Below are positions 1 through 6,842 of a stretch of 64,000 nt of DNA, piece by piece. The position numbers were made by a program, and so were the translations under genes. Within the stretch, counting starts at the first letter, position 1; each line of letters opens with the position of its first letter. The notes beneath the pieces are model-generated. The model did no database searches and was not told where the DNA came from. It saw nothing but the letters and a program-made list of their open reading frames with translations. This DNA comes from CAVTWJ01 sp963849485 (lineage in GTDB: Bacteria; Oederibacteriota; Muellerivitia; Muellerivitales; Muellerivitaceae), in NCBI GenBank assembly GCA_963849485.1, contig CAWKIF010000020.1:1-64000 (forward strand). The letters run 5' to 3'.

Positions 1-20
1 ACCCTAGCGAAATAGGTAAA

Positions 21-38
21 GGTATACTCTTGTATACC
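21..38. repeat. GTATAC palindrome
   Basis: GGTATAC and GTATACC flank a 4-base spacer, giving a perfect inverted repeat just beyond the end of the leftmost gene. The same word GTATACC recurs many times in the repeat arrays at 5336-5600 and 5965-6240. It could be an operator, a small hairpin or a stray copy of that repeat; nothing here decides. Confidence 0.4.
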
Positions 39-112
39 TCCCGCCTTTCGCAAAGGTCAAGTTTTAAGAGGTTGGCAAATTTGAAATTGGGAAAATCTCA
101 GGGTTTTATTAG

Positions 113-582
113 CTAAAAAAAAAGATTCCTATTTTTTTGGAGTGTGTATGACTCAAACTTTGAAGCGTGGGCAAGTTTACCAATTTTCCCTTTTAGATCA
201 GTTTCGGGGCACACGTTTAAATAGAAGTGACGCCTCCCACTCGAATGTTGTTGAGCGATTCTTGGTAATTCCTGCTTTGTAATAAACCAAATACGTGTTT
301 CGGAAATGTCCACAAAAGCAAATAAATCGGCAGGGGAATTATCCGGAACCCACCAATCGAGGGATGGATGACCCTTCCCGCCACCAGGCTTTGGTTTTAA
401 GTTGGCTTTAACCTGGATCGTGAGAGCTTCCTTTTTCACTAGGGGAATAGGCGACAAGATCAATTCCGGAATCTGTAGTTAGATTGGAGGATTCGATGCC
501 AAACCGAGGCAGCCTGACATCTAAGAAGTAATTCCCCAAGCTTCCCTATTTGTTGTGTTGGTAAAGAACTTGGTTCATTCAT
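113..582 (-). pseudogene. PD-(D/E)XK nuclease-like protein, frameshifted
   Basis: Three reading frames must be joined to give one protein of about 155 residues. It starts MNEPSSLPTQQIGKLGELLL at the ATG at 582, continues as DVRLPRFGIESS...GIDLVAYSP, and ends from VKKEALTIQVKANLK to the stop at 113. Both junctions (near 515 and near 440, the latter in a run of five A) need one surplus base removed. The order GExL, GIDLV, QVK is the E, D, QxK signature of PD-(D/E)XK nucleases such as the group I intron-associated and DUF4365-like types. It follows the small gene at 584-790 within a few bases, so it is the last gene of the minus-strand cassette. Either a decayed gene or uncorrected indels. Confidence 0.6.
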
Positions 583-583
583 T

Positions 584-790
584 TCAAATCCTTTCGACAA
601 CGAGTTTTTTCATCTTTTCAGAATACTGTTTTCGTAGGGTGGTCAGCTGGTCGCCGGTTAGTTTGGCTTCCTCGTCAACGAAAAGTCCGGATTGTTTTTG
701 GAATTTGGAGAGGTCTTCCCCAACAGCTTTAAGTGTAATCTGGGTTTTAGCGTTGTAAATGGCACCGCGCCAAAAGGGAAAGTCTTTCAT
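584..790 (-). CDS. small hypothetical protein, 68 aa
   Basis: A hydrophilic, charged 68-residue protein (MKDFPFWRGAIYNAKTQ...) without a signal peptide, membrane segment or recognisable domain. Its ATG at 790 lies inside the 3' end of the DUF2971 gene (44-base overlap), which would suit translational coupling. Its stop sits next to the ATG of the nuclease-like gene at 582. I cannot assign a function. Tight packing and normal composition argue for a real gene. The long overlap leaves the possibility that the upstream gene really ends earlier. Confidence 0.5.
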   Translation of the reverse strand: MKDFPFWRGAIYNAKTQITLKAVGEDLSKFQKQSGLFVDEEAKLTGDQLTTLRKQYSEKMKKLVVERI

Positions 791-1463
791 GACCTACAGC
801 TTCCCTTGGATCAAAAATATTAGAGCGGTATATGGTGACATTTGGTAAATGAGGTTCAATAAATTTTTCATGAAGTTTGAAAACAGGTTTAGACATTCTT
901 GGATCAAAAACAATACTCTTAAGCACTTTAGCCGGATCAAACGGAACCTCCAAAACATCCGAAGAATGATCTTTTTTTTCGAAATAAAATCGAAGCTCCT
1001 TTTCATATTGAAATGTTTCTCTTTTATAAAAAAAATATTCAGTAAGCAATGACGCTTCATTTTTTACTTTCGAAATGATTTCTTGAAGATTATCTCTTTT
1101 ATCATAATGGATTAAGCGAGCCTTCATTCCTGGCGCACAACTTAACAATTCAGAAACAGAAATCTCAATCCTTACTCCGTCTTTATTTGGTGTATATGCC
1201 CTCCAAAAGAACTCAATGTGTTTATCGGTTGTACAGCATAAAAAATAAATCTTGTTCCTAAAATTTTCATAGGATCTTCCATTCTTTTCACACCACTGTT
1301 CGGCTATATAACCATCGAACGGGTCTTCCCATTTAGTGTTTCTTAAAAAATATAGTTTTTTGGAGGCAATTATTTCCCAAAGCCGATGAATGGGAATAAA
1401 CCTGTAAACCGAATTCGGGACTGAGGCTTGGTTCGTTTCATTCATTTTTAAATCAATGTTCAT
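747..1463 (-). CDS. DUF2971 family protein
   Basis: A 238-residue soluble protein with the DUF2971 layout: an N-terminal 'YRFIPIHRLWEIIASKKLYF' stretch followed by 'WEDPFDGY', a central 'CCTTDKHIEFFWRAY' segment, and a 'FQYEKELRFYF' motif near residue 160. DUF2971 proteins are uncharacterised but are often found in defence islands and near nucleases. The start at 1463 is preceded by AAGGAACG and fits the family N terminus. Length is normal and, unlike its neighbours, the frame is intact. Low GC compared with the metabolic genes further right suggests acquisition by transfer. Molecular role unknown. Confidence 0.75.
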   Translation of the reverse strand: MNIDLKMNETNQASVPNSVYRFIPIHRLWEIIASKKLYFLRNTKWEDPFDGYIAEQWCEKNGRSYENFRNKIYFLCCTTDKHIEFFWRAYTPNKDGVRIEISVSELLSCAPGMKARLIHYDKRDNLQEIISKVKNEASLLTEYFFYKRETFQYEKELRFYFEKKDHSSDVLEVPFDPAKVLKSIVFDPRMSKPVFKLHEKFIEPHLPNVTIYRSNIFDPREAVGHERLSLLARCHLQR

Positions 1464-1509
1464 ATCATCGTTCCTTAAGCAGTTTTAGTTGGTAACAGAT
1501 ACACATGTT

Positions 1510-1921
1510 TTACCTCAAACTGTTTTCTGCGGCAGAAGCTGCAATCCAGGATCGAAGCTTGTCCTTTAAATCAGTGGCCGAAGTCCAGGTGCGCCGGTTA
1601 AATTGACGTACATCAAAATGGAAATCTTTTTCATGATCTTCTCTTACCAAGTTAAAAACAGATTTTCCAAGGCCTTTTGCAAAACCAGCCTCGTAATAAA
1701 CCCCATGATTATGATGTGTATATTCCGCGATTAAAAACCGAGAATTTTTAATATCAGCAATAATTTGGTCTGTAATGTACCCGGTCTGTATTTTGGTTGA
1801 CAATTTGGGCAACAAATCCGTTTGCATCGCAAGCTTCCTGAATAGCCCGTAACACTTCCAGACGCAAAGGTTCCTCAGCCGTTGGCCACTCAAACTTAAT
1901 GGCAATAAATACCTTTTTGGA
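1510..1921 (-). pseudogene. TIR/nucleoside 2-deoxyribosyltransferase-like protein, frameshifted
   Basis: Joining two frames near 1790 restores a protein reading KKVFIAIKFEW...VLRAIQEACDANGFVAQIVNQNT, then TGYITDQIIADIKNSRFLIAEYTHH, HGVYYEAGFAKGLGKSV and HFDVRQFNRRTW. The pattern of a predicted beta strand, 'sRFLIAEyT' and 'gVyYEaGFAkglgk' is that of the nucleoside 2-deoxyribosyltransferase-like branch related to TIR domains, in which the Glu of YEaG is the putative catalytic residue. Such domains often act as NAD- or nucleotide-consuming effectors in anti-phage systems; that role here is inference. One surplus base near CCAAAATACAGACCGGG breaks the frame. No ATG, GTG or TTG precedes KKVF in frame after the upstream stop, so the 5' end is uncertain. 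Confidence 0.6.
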
Positions 1922-1922
1922 A

Positions 1923-2558
1923 TTAATTCCAGAATTTCTCTCTATTTACCGCCGCCCACCCACCCACAGTTAGATTCAACCCTTTGCTATGCATAATTTC
2001 GTTGAGCTGTTCTAGTAAAGCGTGGCCAAGTTTTCCAGAACTTACATAATTCTTTTCCAAAAGAAAATGAATAATTTTCTGAAGCTCATTTTCTGTTCCA
2101 ATTTTTGCCAACGTTAAGTGCTTTTTATTAAAATTAAAATATTCAAAAGCCCCTTTGTGCTCCAAATTTCTATCATTTCCAAAAAAACGAATGGTTTTTC
2201 CGCATGATCGACGAATTCAAATTCAACATCTTCTATTATCAGCACAACGTCATTAGAAGATTTCGTCGCCATAAGAGCGTCATATTCTGCCCTCGTTGTC
2301 CAAAAGGGATAAGGTTTTAAGCCCTCCCGTTCCAATATGTTCCCCCTTGATATTCAAACAACGAAAGGAGCAATTCACCTTACTTTGCGGCGACATTGAT
2401 TGACGACGGCAGAAATTTCCCCCATCAAGGTCTCCGAAAAAAAAGTAATCCCCACAAAAGGAACACCCGACCCACAAATAAGGTCGTGGTGCAGAGCCAG
2501 TGTTTGCCACCTCCATCTTCACTGTGCAGTCCGAATCGCAAAATAAACATTTTTCCAT
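1923..2558 (-). pseudogene. zinc-ribbon hypothetical protein, frameshifted twice
   Basis: Three overlapping frames assemble into one protein of about 212 residues. The N terminus MEKCLFCDSDC...VGCSFCGDYFFFG carries two CxxC pairs, as in a zinc ribbon. The middle part begins LEREGLKPYPFWTTRAEYDAL, and the C-terminal part begins TKGAFEYFNFNKKHLTL and ends VNREKFWN at 1923. The junctions lie at a run of five G (near 2340) and at AAAGGGGCTTTT (near 2165): one base gained, one lost, so the overall frame is restored. I recognise no family beyond the zinc ribbon. It sits 40 bases after the upstream nuclease-like gene. Confidence 0.5.
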
Positions 2559-2598
2559 TTATTTTTTCCCAATTTTTAGTTTCAAAGGTTTCCTGTTT

Positions 2599-3148
2599 TC
2601 ATTTTTTCTGATTTGGATAAAAAAGCTTTGCCACGGTTGAAGCAACATTGTCGTCCCAACTGCCCTTCGATATTTCCTTTAATTCCGTTAATAGCCATTC
2701 ATGATTTTTCAACTCCCAACCTTGATCAACAAAATGCTTTTCTAGTTTTTCTTGGTCTTTGGAAACCACTTTTCCAGCTACAAGCCAGTGTTTCACCGTA
2801 AGATTTGGATTCGCGAATCCTTCATTCACCAACTGCGTTTTAAGAGCATCCGAGGCAATTTCTCTACGGTTTTTATCCGTGAATATTTTATACCTCGATG
2901 CGTTTTTGCCATCTGGTAGCAAGTCCTCGAAACGAACCCCCGTTGAATCTAGATAAGATTTGCACTCAATCCATATTAGTTCATTTGTCTTGGCCTTATA
3001 GGCCAACACATCTATTTCAAGGTCGGGCATAGACGGGGGTTCCTATTGCCACCTTTTCTTCTTTCTTGAGTTCAATCTGTACTTCGATTCGAGTCCAGTA
3101 ACCCTTTCTTTGCATGATGTCGGATACGATCTGTTCAAATGCGTTCAT
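2599..3148 (-). pseudogene. restriction-endonuclease-like protein (PD-(D/E)XK), frameshifted
   Basis: The ATG at 3148 opens MNAFEQIVSDIMQRKGYWT...KKEEKVAIGTP. After one surplus base in the run CCCCC near 3035, the frame continues MPDLEIDVLAYKAKTNELIWIECKSY to the stop at 2599, about 180 residues. PDLEIDVLAY followed by WIECKSY is the D...ExK core of PD-(D/E)XK nucleases, with an N-terminal helix like those of Mrr/VRR-type enzymes. It appears to be the first gene of the cassette running to 113. Upstream is a 115-base gap to the next gene. DNA cleavage is inferred from the motif only. Confidence 0.6.
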
Positions 3149-3265
3149 GTTAATTATTCCTAACTTAATTTAGGGGTTTGGGGCAAAGCCCAGGCGAAAG
3201 GGGTGTGCCGAGGATCACCGAAGGTAGCGGAGGCCAGGGGGAAGACCTTCCCCCCAAAAGAAGAA

Positions 3266-3802
3266 TTAAGACTTCTTATTCTTCTTGGTTACCCTTGCCT
3301 TAATGTCGAAATATTCAATCGGTGGATAAAACTTCAAGTAACCATCGGACGGCTCACAAGAAGCCACCCGTATTTGAGATTTATCCGAAATGATCTCCAC
3401 ATACTTATTTAAAAGGTTGGCCAAGTCTTTCATTACCCTTATAAGGCTTTTCGCCTTCTTAACACTCGAAACAGAAGGCCCTTCAAAGGTGAGGAAAACA
3501 TAATCGTAAGTACCGTAAAAAACGAAACCAAAACTCAACCCATGTCCCTTAACAGAGGCGAAATTCCAGGTCAGGTCATCCGGGCCGAGTGGAAAAATGA
3601 CTTTCGGCTTAACCTCGATATCCTGCTCCTCGTGTTTGGAAAGGAAATATTTAATCTTAAATTTCGATTCGGCTAGGTATTTAAATATCTCTTCGACTTT
3701 TGGCTTATCCAATTCGGTTACGGTCAAATCAAGTTGCACACCATCCTTTTTGCGAGGGCCATGTGCAGGATTTCTACTGAAATATTGTATCATTTTTTCC
3801 AT
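3266..3802 (-). CDS. hypothetical protein, 178 aa
   Basis: A soluble, lysine-rich 178-residue protein (MEKMIQYFSRNPAHGPRKKDG...) with mixed alpha/beta character and no signal peptide or membrane segment. No family recognised. It lies between a terminator reading the same way upstream (3803-3842) and the nuclease cassette downstream, 115 bases away, so it may have its own promoter or be the cassette's first gene. Its codons for roughly residues 11-23 (3733-3770) are repeated exactly at 4531-4568, beyond the next gene, which suggests a rearranged or partly duplicated locus. Confidence 0.55.
   Translation of the reverse strand: MEKMIQYFSRNPAHGPRKKDGVQLDLTVTELDKPKVEEIFKYLAESKFKIKYFLSKHEEQDIEVKPKVIFPLGPDDLTWNFASVKGHGLSFGFVFYGTYDYVFLTFEGPSVSSVKKAKSLIRVMKDLANLLNKYVEIISDKSQIRVASCEPSDGYLKFYPPIEYFDIKARVTKKNKKS
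3733..3770 (-). repeat. 38-bp direct repeat, copy 1
   Basis: An exact 38-base match to 4531-4568 in the same orientation, inside the 5' part of the gene at 3266-3802. The flanks differ on both sides. Confidence 0.85.
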
Positions 3803-3842
3803 AAAAAAACCCCACCGACCGAAAAATGGAAGGCGGGGGTTT
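3803..3842 (-). terminator. intrinsic terminator (minus strand)
   Basis: On the minus strand AACCCCCGCC pairs imperfectly with GGTCGGTGGGG, followed by seven T. It lies just after the stop of the secreted TPT-repeat gene and immediately before the ATG of the next gene, so it separates two co-directional genes. Confidence 0.65.
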
Positions 3843-3865
3843 GTTGGGAGATTTTGAGGTCTCCG

Positions 3866-4441
3866 TTAAGGTTCAGTGTATGGACCGGAGCTAAGCGTTG
3901 TTGCGGCACTAATGACAGAACCGCCATTCCAAGACAACCATGTGGTCGTAGCTGCATCGGCAACAAAAGCTGTACAGGCGGGCACACCACTGGCAGGAGC
4001 TGTCGGACCATAAAAATCGATCCTGGCAATTTCTCCGCTTGTGTAAAAGTCTTAGGAAAATACCATGTTGCCCCGGCTGATGCTATTGATGCTACCCCGT
4101 TGAATGTGACCGGAGCCCCACTAACATAGTAGTAGGCACTGTATGGAACACCGCAGGCAATACTGGCTGTCAGGCCCAGTAAAAGATTCTTCCCATTTGG
4201 TGTTACCGTCGACGTTACCGTCGCGGTCACAGTCGGCGTTGCGGTCGTAGTGACCGTCGGCGTTGACGTGAACGTCGGCGTTCCGGGAACGCTCGGCGTA
4301 CTGACCGTCGGCACTGTCGGCACAGGAGTGTAACCCTGTGCATTTGTCGGCGTCTCGATCGGTGCAACCACCCGAAGTCGACGAGGCTGTAGTGATGGAG
4401 GACAGAATTACTGCCACCAACACTCTCAATAATGTTTTCAT
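3866..4441 (-). pseudogene. secreted TPT-linker protein, frameshifted twice
   Basis: Start at ATG 4441 after a strong AAGGAGGACATC site. The signal peptide reads MKTLLRVLVAVILSSITTAS. One surplus G near 4375 moves the frame to VVAPIETPTNAQGYTP, then a TPTVTxTxTPT-type Thr/Pro linker of about 40 residues, then GKNLLLGLTASIACGVPY. A missing base in TTTT near 4045 moves back to the frame SGEIARIDFYGPTAPASG...SGPYTEP, which ends at 3866. The linker matches the one in the sedolisin at 20263-22562, implying the same surface or secreted lifestyle. The C-terminal domain of about 90 residues has a Cys pair; family not recognised. Codons of the alternative frames look random, supporting the join. Confidence 0.6.
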
Positions 4442-4530
4442 GATGTCCTCCTTGGACAATTTTTTGGTTAAACTTTTTTAAAGAACGATGGCCTCTTCCC
4501 GTTGGAAGAACCGGAAACTTGACAACTTAT

Positions 4531-4568
4531 GTTGCACACCATCCTTTTTGCGAGGGCCATGTGCAGGA
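4531..4568 (-). repeat. 38-bp direct repeat, copy 2
   Basis: Exact copy of 3733-3770, here outside any intact gene and next to the remnant reading frame at 4590-4724. It probably marks a partial duplication of the gene at 3266-3802. Confidence 0.85.
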
Positions 4569-4589
4569 GCCTGTAATTATTGGATTTTT

Positions 4590-4724
4590 TCAATGTTCCG
4601 CCGAATTCGTTGAAATTTGGATAAGTTCAACTGCAGATTCAATGTCAACATCATCTTTCACAGAAATTAGCGTATCACTGAAAACCGAATCTTCAAAGCA
4701 GAACAAAGGGGCCAGGCCTACATT
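4590..4724 (-). pseudogene. C-terminal remnant of an unknown gene
   Basis: A minus-strand frame reads LFCFEDSVFSDTLISV, KDDVDIESAVELIQIS, TNSAEH then stop at 4590. It is protein-like but has no start codon: the frame is closed by a stop at 4725-4727 where it meets the broken end of the IS110 transposase. Most simply the 3' end of a gene interrupted by the element. Family unknown. Confidence 0.35.
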
Positions 4725-5128
4725 TTACACCTTAGAAGCCTCTTGGCGAATGTCCGGTCTTTGGCCGTGATCCGGACTTCTTTCAAATCCTTCATTCGCC
4801 AATACCAAGACAGCTTTTCGGCGTCCTTCCGATCCGTCTTGACTCGATCCCCGGGTTTCATTGGCATCCACGCAAGAGCGATCACAGCGCAATGGTGCCC
4901 TAGCTGGGTGATCTGCCGATATAAAGAAAAACCTCCAGGCCCAGCCTCGTAAACGAATTCAAGCGGACCATGGCGGCGATTAAGTTCCCGTACTTTCTTT
5001 TCAATGATTGAAGGTTGGTTTTCTAGCGTTACCGATGGATCAGGGCGATCCTTATCGGGTCTTAAAACCGCAATTGTGATTGTTTCCTTGTGAACATCCA
5101 GTCCAACTACCGTGTTATTATTTTCCAT
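4718..5128 (-). mobile_element. IS110 family transposase, truncated (DEDD domain only)
   Basis: MENNNTVVGLDVHKETITIA opens a typical IS110 DEDD transposase. The first catalytic Asp is in GLDVHKE, a Glu in VYEAGPGGFSLYRQ, and the pair in GDRVKTDRKDAEKL. These recombinases are normally 300-400 residues, with a C-terminal Tnp_20 domain containing the catalytic Ser. Here only about 115 family-like residues remain before the sequence turns into unrelated codons ending at 4718, so the Ser domain is lost. Gene start and 5' flank are intact. The element cannot transpose by itself and marks an insertion followed by deletion in this accessory region. Confidence 0.8.
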
Positions 5129-5322
5129 GGGCCAGCCCTCCGTATGCGGATAGGCTCCCTACAGGAGCAACCCGCGTTTTTGATCAGCTGCTATTGATCA
5201 AGCTACTACGCAGGTCGCTGGCCCAGACATGCTATCTTTGCTCCGCTCGTAGGGGAAGTCACCCCTACGTTACCCCATTTCACAGAAAGAAAACCCAACC
5301 GGGGGCAGCTTCGCCGTTGGGG
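5129..5322 (-). ncRNA. candidate IS110 bridge-RNA locus (5' end of element)
   Basis: In IS110-type elements the non-coding end upstream of the transposase encodes a structured bridge RNA. Directly upstream of this transposase the minus strand can form consecutive hairpins: CCCAACGG with CCGGTTGGG (5294-5322), a perfect CGTAGGGG/CCCCTACG with a 6-base loop (5248-5269), a TTGATCA/TGATCAA stem (5180-5201), and GCTCC/GGAGC (5154-5168). No protein frame is convincing here. Number and spacing of stems suit a bridge RNA, but the target- and donor-binding loops cannot be confirmed without the empty site. Confidence 0.4.
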
Positions 5323-5335
5323 TCAGACTATCCAC

Positions 5336-5600
5336 CCCGAAATCCTGAACCGGCCCGACGAACCCGTATACCGCCTACAGCGACCCGTGGTAGCCACCCC
5401 GCCAACCTGATTAACGGTACCAACCTACCGGCAGGTTCGGCCCGTATACCGACATAAGTGGTGAACCTGTGCACCGCCCGCCCTGAAGTCGTACACCAAG
5501 CCGCGTAAACCCGTGGTAGAACCCCTAGAAGCCGTGGTAGCGAACCCCGAAGCCTTGGTAGAACCCCCCAAACCGTGGTAGGACCAACTAAAAAAGCCTA
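5336..5600 (-). repeat. degenerate ~21-bp repeat array 1
   Basis: A run of imperfect units of 20-22 bases without a convincing gene. On the minus strand the units resemble CTACCACGG-CTTCG-GGGTT and GGTATACGGGTTCG; four consecutive CTACCACGG-type units lie at 5500-5580. The array ends at AAAAAGCCTACCA, the same word that ends array 2 near 6213-6225. Confidence 0.6.
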
Positions 5601-5621
5601 CCAATGAGGGTTAGGACCAGG

Positions 5622-5959
5622 TTTTATAACAGTGTTATAAAAATTGGAAGATTAGGCCGGTTTTGAAAGACCAAAATTATAAGCAGCTTATATTTTTAGG
5701 GGTTGGACTAGCCGATGCCGGATCTGGGATAGGGGGGTGTTCTATTACAGTGTAATAATATGGGATTTGGGTAGCCCGATACGGGGCTGCCTAAGGGGCG
5801 TTTTATGCTGCGCAGAATAAAATTGGAAGATTAGCTGGGTGGTGGATAGGGTAGTTTTACCGCAGTGTGGTAATTTTGGGTTCAAACTAACCCCCGGGGT
5901 AACCGGGGGGGGGCTTGACCGACTCAAAGGGATGTTTTTGATTAAGACTAAATCAAAAA
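5622..5959. repeat. ladder of short palindromes at ~55-65 bp spacing
   Basis: Five short inverted repeats are evenly spaced: 5622-5642 (TTTTATAACA either side of a central G), 5674-5696 (around ATAAGC-A-GCTTAT), 5743-5757 (TATTACA-G-TGTAATA), 5801-5822 (TTTTAT, CTGCGCAG core, ATAAAA) and 5857-5873 (TTACCGCA-G-TGTGGTAA). Centres are 53-65 bases apart. A sixth hairpin, TTTTTGATT/AATCAAAAA, lies at 5935-5959. The word AAATTGGAAGATTAG follows two of the palindromes. No gene is visible. Arms differ in sequence but keep symmetry, which suggests selection on structure. Confidence 0.6.
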
Positions 5960-5964
5960 TAGCC

Positions 5965-6240
5965 TTAACTTAGTGGTGGACCCCCTTCCCCCAGCCAACC
6001 CCTATACCGACCACCGCGAAGCCGTATACCGACCCGACGAACCCCGTATACCGACCGCCCTGAACCCCTGTACCAGCCCGGCGAACCCGTATACCGACTA
6101 CCCTGAAGCCCTGTACCGACCCGGCCAACCCCTATACCGACCGCCCTGAATCCCTGTACCAGACCGGCGAACCCGTGGTAGCGCCCCCCCAGAGTGGCCA
6201 TTCTAATGACCCATAAAAAGCCTACCATTTCTAACCCAGG
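5965..6240 (-). repeat. degenerate ~21-bp repeat array 2
   Basis: At least seven tandem units of about 21 bases. Minus-strand units resemble GGTCGGTATACGGGTTCGCCG alternating with GGTACAGGGCTTCAGGG, so the higher-order period is near 42. The array ends in AAAAAGCCTACCA like array 1. The frame across it would encode a Gly/Arg/Tyr-rich repeat peptide, but start and composition do not suggest a gene. Confidence 0.65.
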
Positions 6241-6331
6241 ACATATTCATTGTTTACTGATCCAGCCAATATAGGGTTATCAAGAAAGACGCTTATTTGC
6301 TGTTTTCCGCCTGAGGGAGTAGGATTAGGAC

Positions 6332-6688
6332 ATGAAAAGGTTGTTCTCCATACTGAATCGAACGGTGCTGGCCATGGGGTTGTTGGTTGCCCTCACCCCC
6401 TGCGGCCTTTGCCATGGGTCCTCGATGGCCCAGGGTTCGGTTTGCCCCATGAAAAACATGGGGAACATGCCCTGTTGCGGTCACTGCCAATCCCACAAAT
6501 CCCATAGCCCCCTTTGCAAGGTGATGGACCAATCCACCTTGCCGGTCGCGGGCGCCCATTTGAATGTCGCCGATGTTCCGGCTGTTTCTTACGCCGTTGT
6601 TCCGCCGTCCATCTTCCGGACGGTTCAGGTTTCACCTCAGCTCATCTTCGATACTTCTCCCCCCAAGCCTCTCGTTCTTCGCATCTGA
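6332..6688 (+). CDS. Cys/Met-rich exported protein of metal-efflux operon
   Basis: A 118-residue protein with an N-terminal signal segment (MKRLFSILNRTVLAMGLLVA) and a short metal-binding-like stretch of Cys, Met and His: VCPMKNMGNMPCCGHCQSHK at about residues 37-56. The rest is Pro/Val-rich and lacks a known domain. It stands 154 bases before the outer-membrane efflux gene and is the first gene of the Cu/Ag cluster, so a periplasmic metal chaperone or sensor is likely by context. GGAGTAGGATTAGGAC precedes the start. The exact family was not recognised. Confidence 0.7.
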   Translation: MKRLFSILNRTVLAMGLLVALTPCGLCHGSSMAQGSVCPMKNMGNMPCCGHCQSHKSHSPLCKVMDQSTLPVAGAHLNVADVPAVSYAVVPPSIFRTVQVSPQLIFDTSPPKPLVLRI

Positions 6689-6842
6689 AAACTTCCTCAA
6701 TTTAGCCGTAGGCCCACGGATCAGCCTATGGCGCTTTAACGCGTTTATTTCTCGCGTTAACGCTCAGTCCTATTCCGTCTTCTCCTGTCGCATAAAAACC
6801 CGGTCACCATTTCGGTTTTAACTTTTTGCAAAGAAGGAAAAA

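Noticed and set aside
5622..5959. CRISPR array or integron attC array
   Set aside because: Repeats are not conserved in sequence as CRISPR repeats are; no cas or integrase gene and no cassette-sized gaps.
6564..6821. Second small gene in the gap before the efflux channel
   Set aside because: Overlaps the Cys-rich protein gene in another frame, no ribosome site; the gap contains two hairpins instead.
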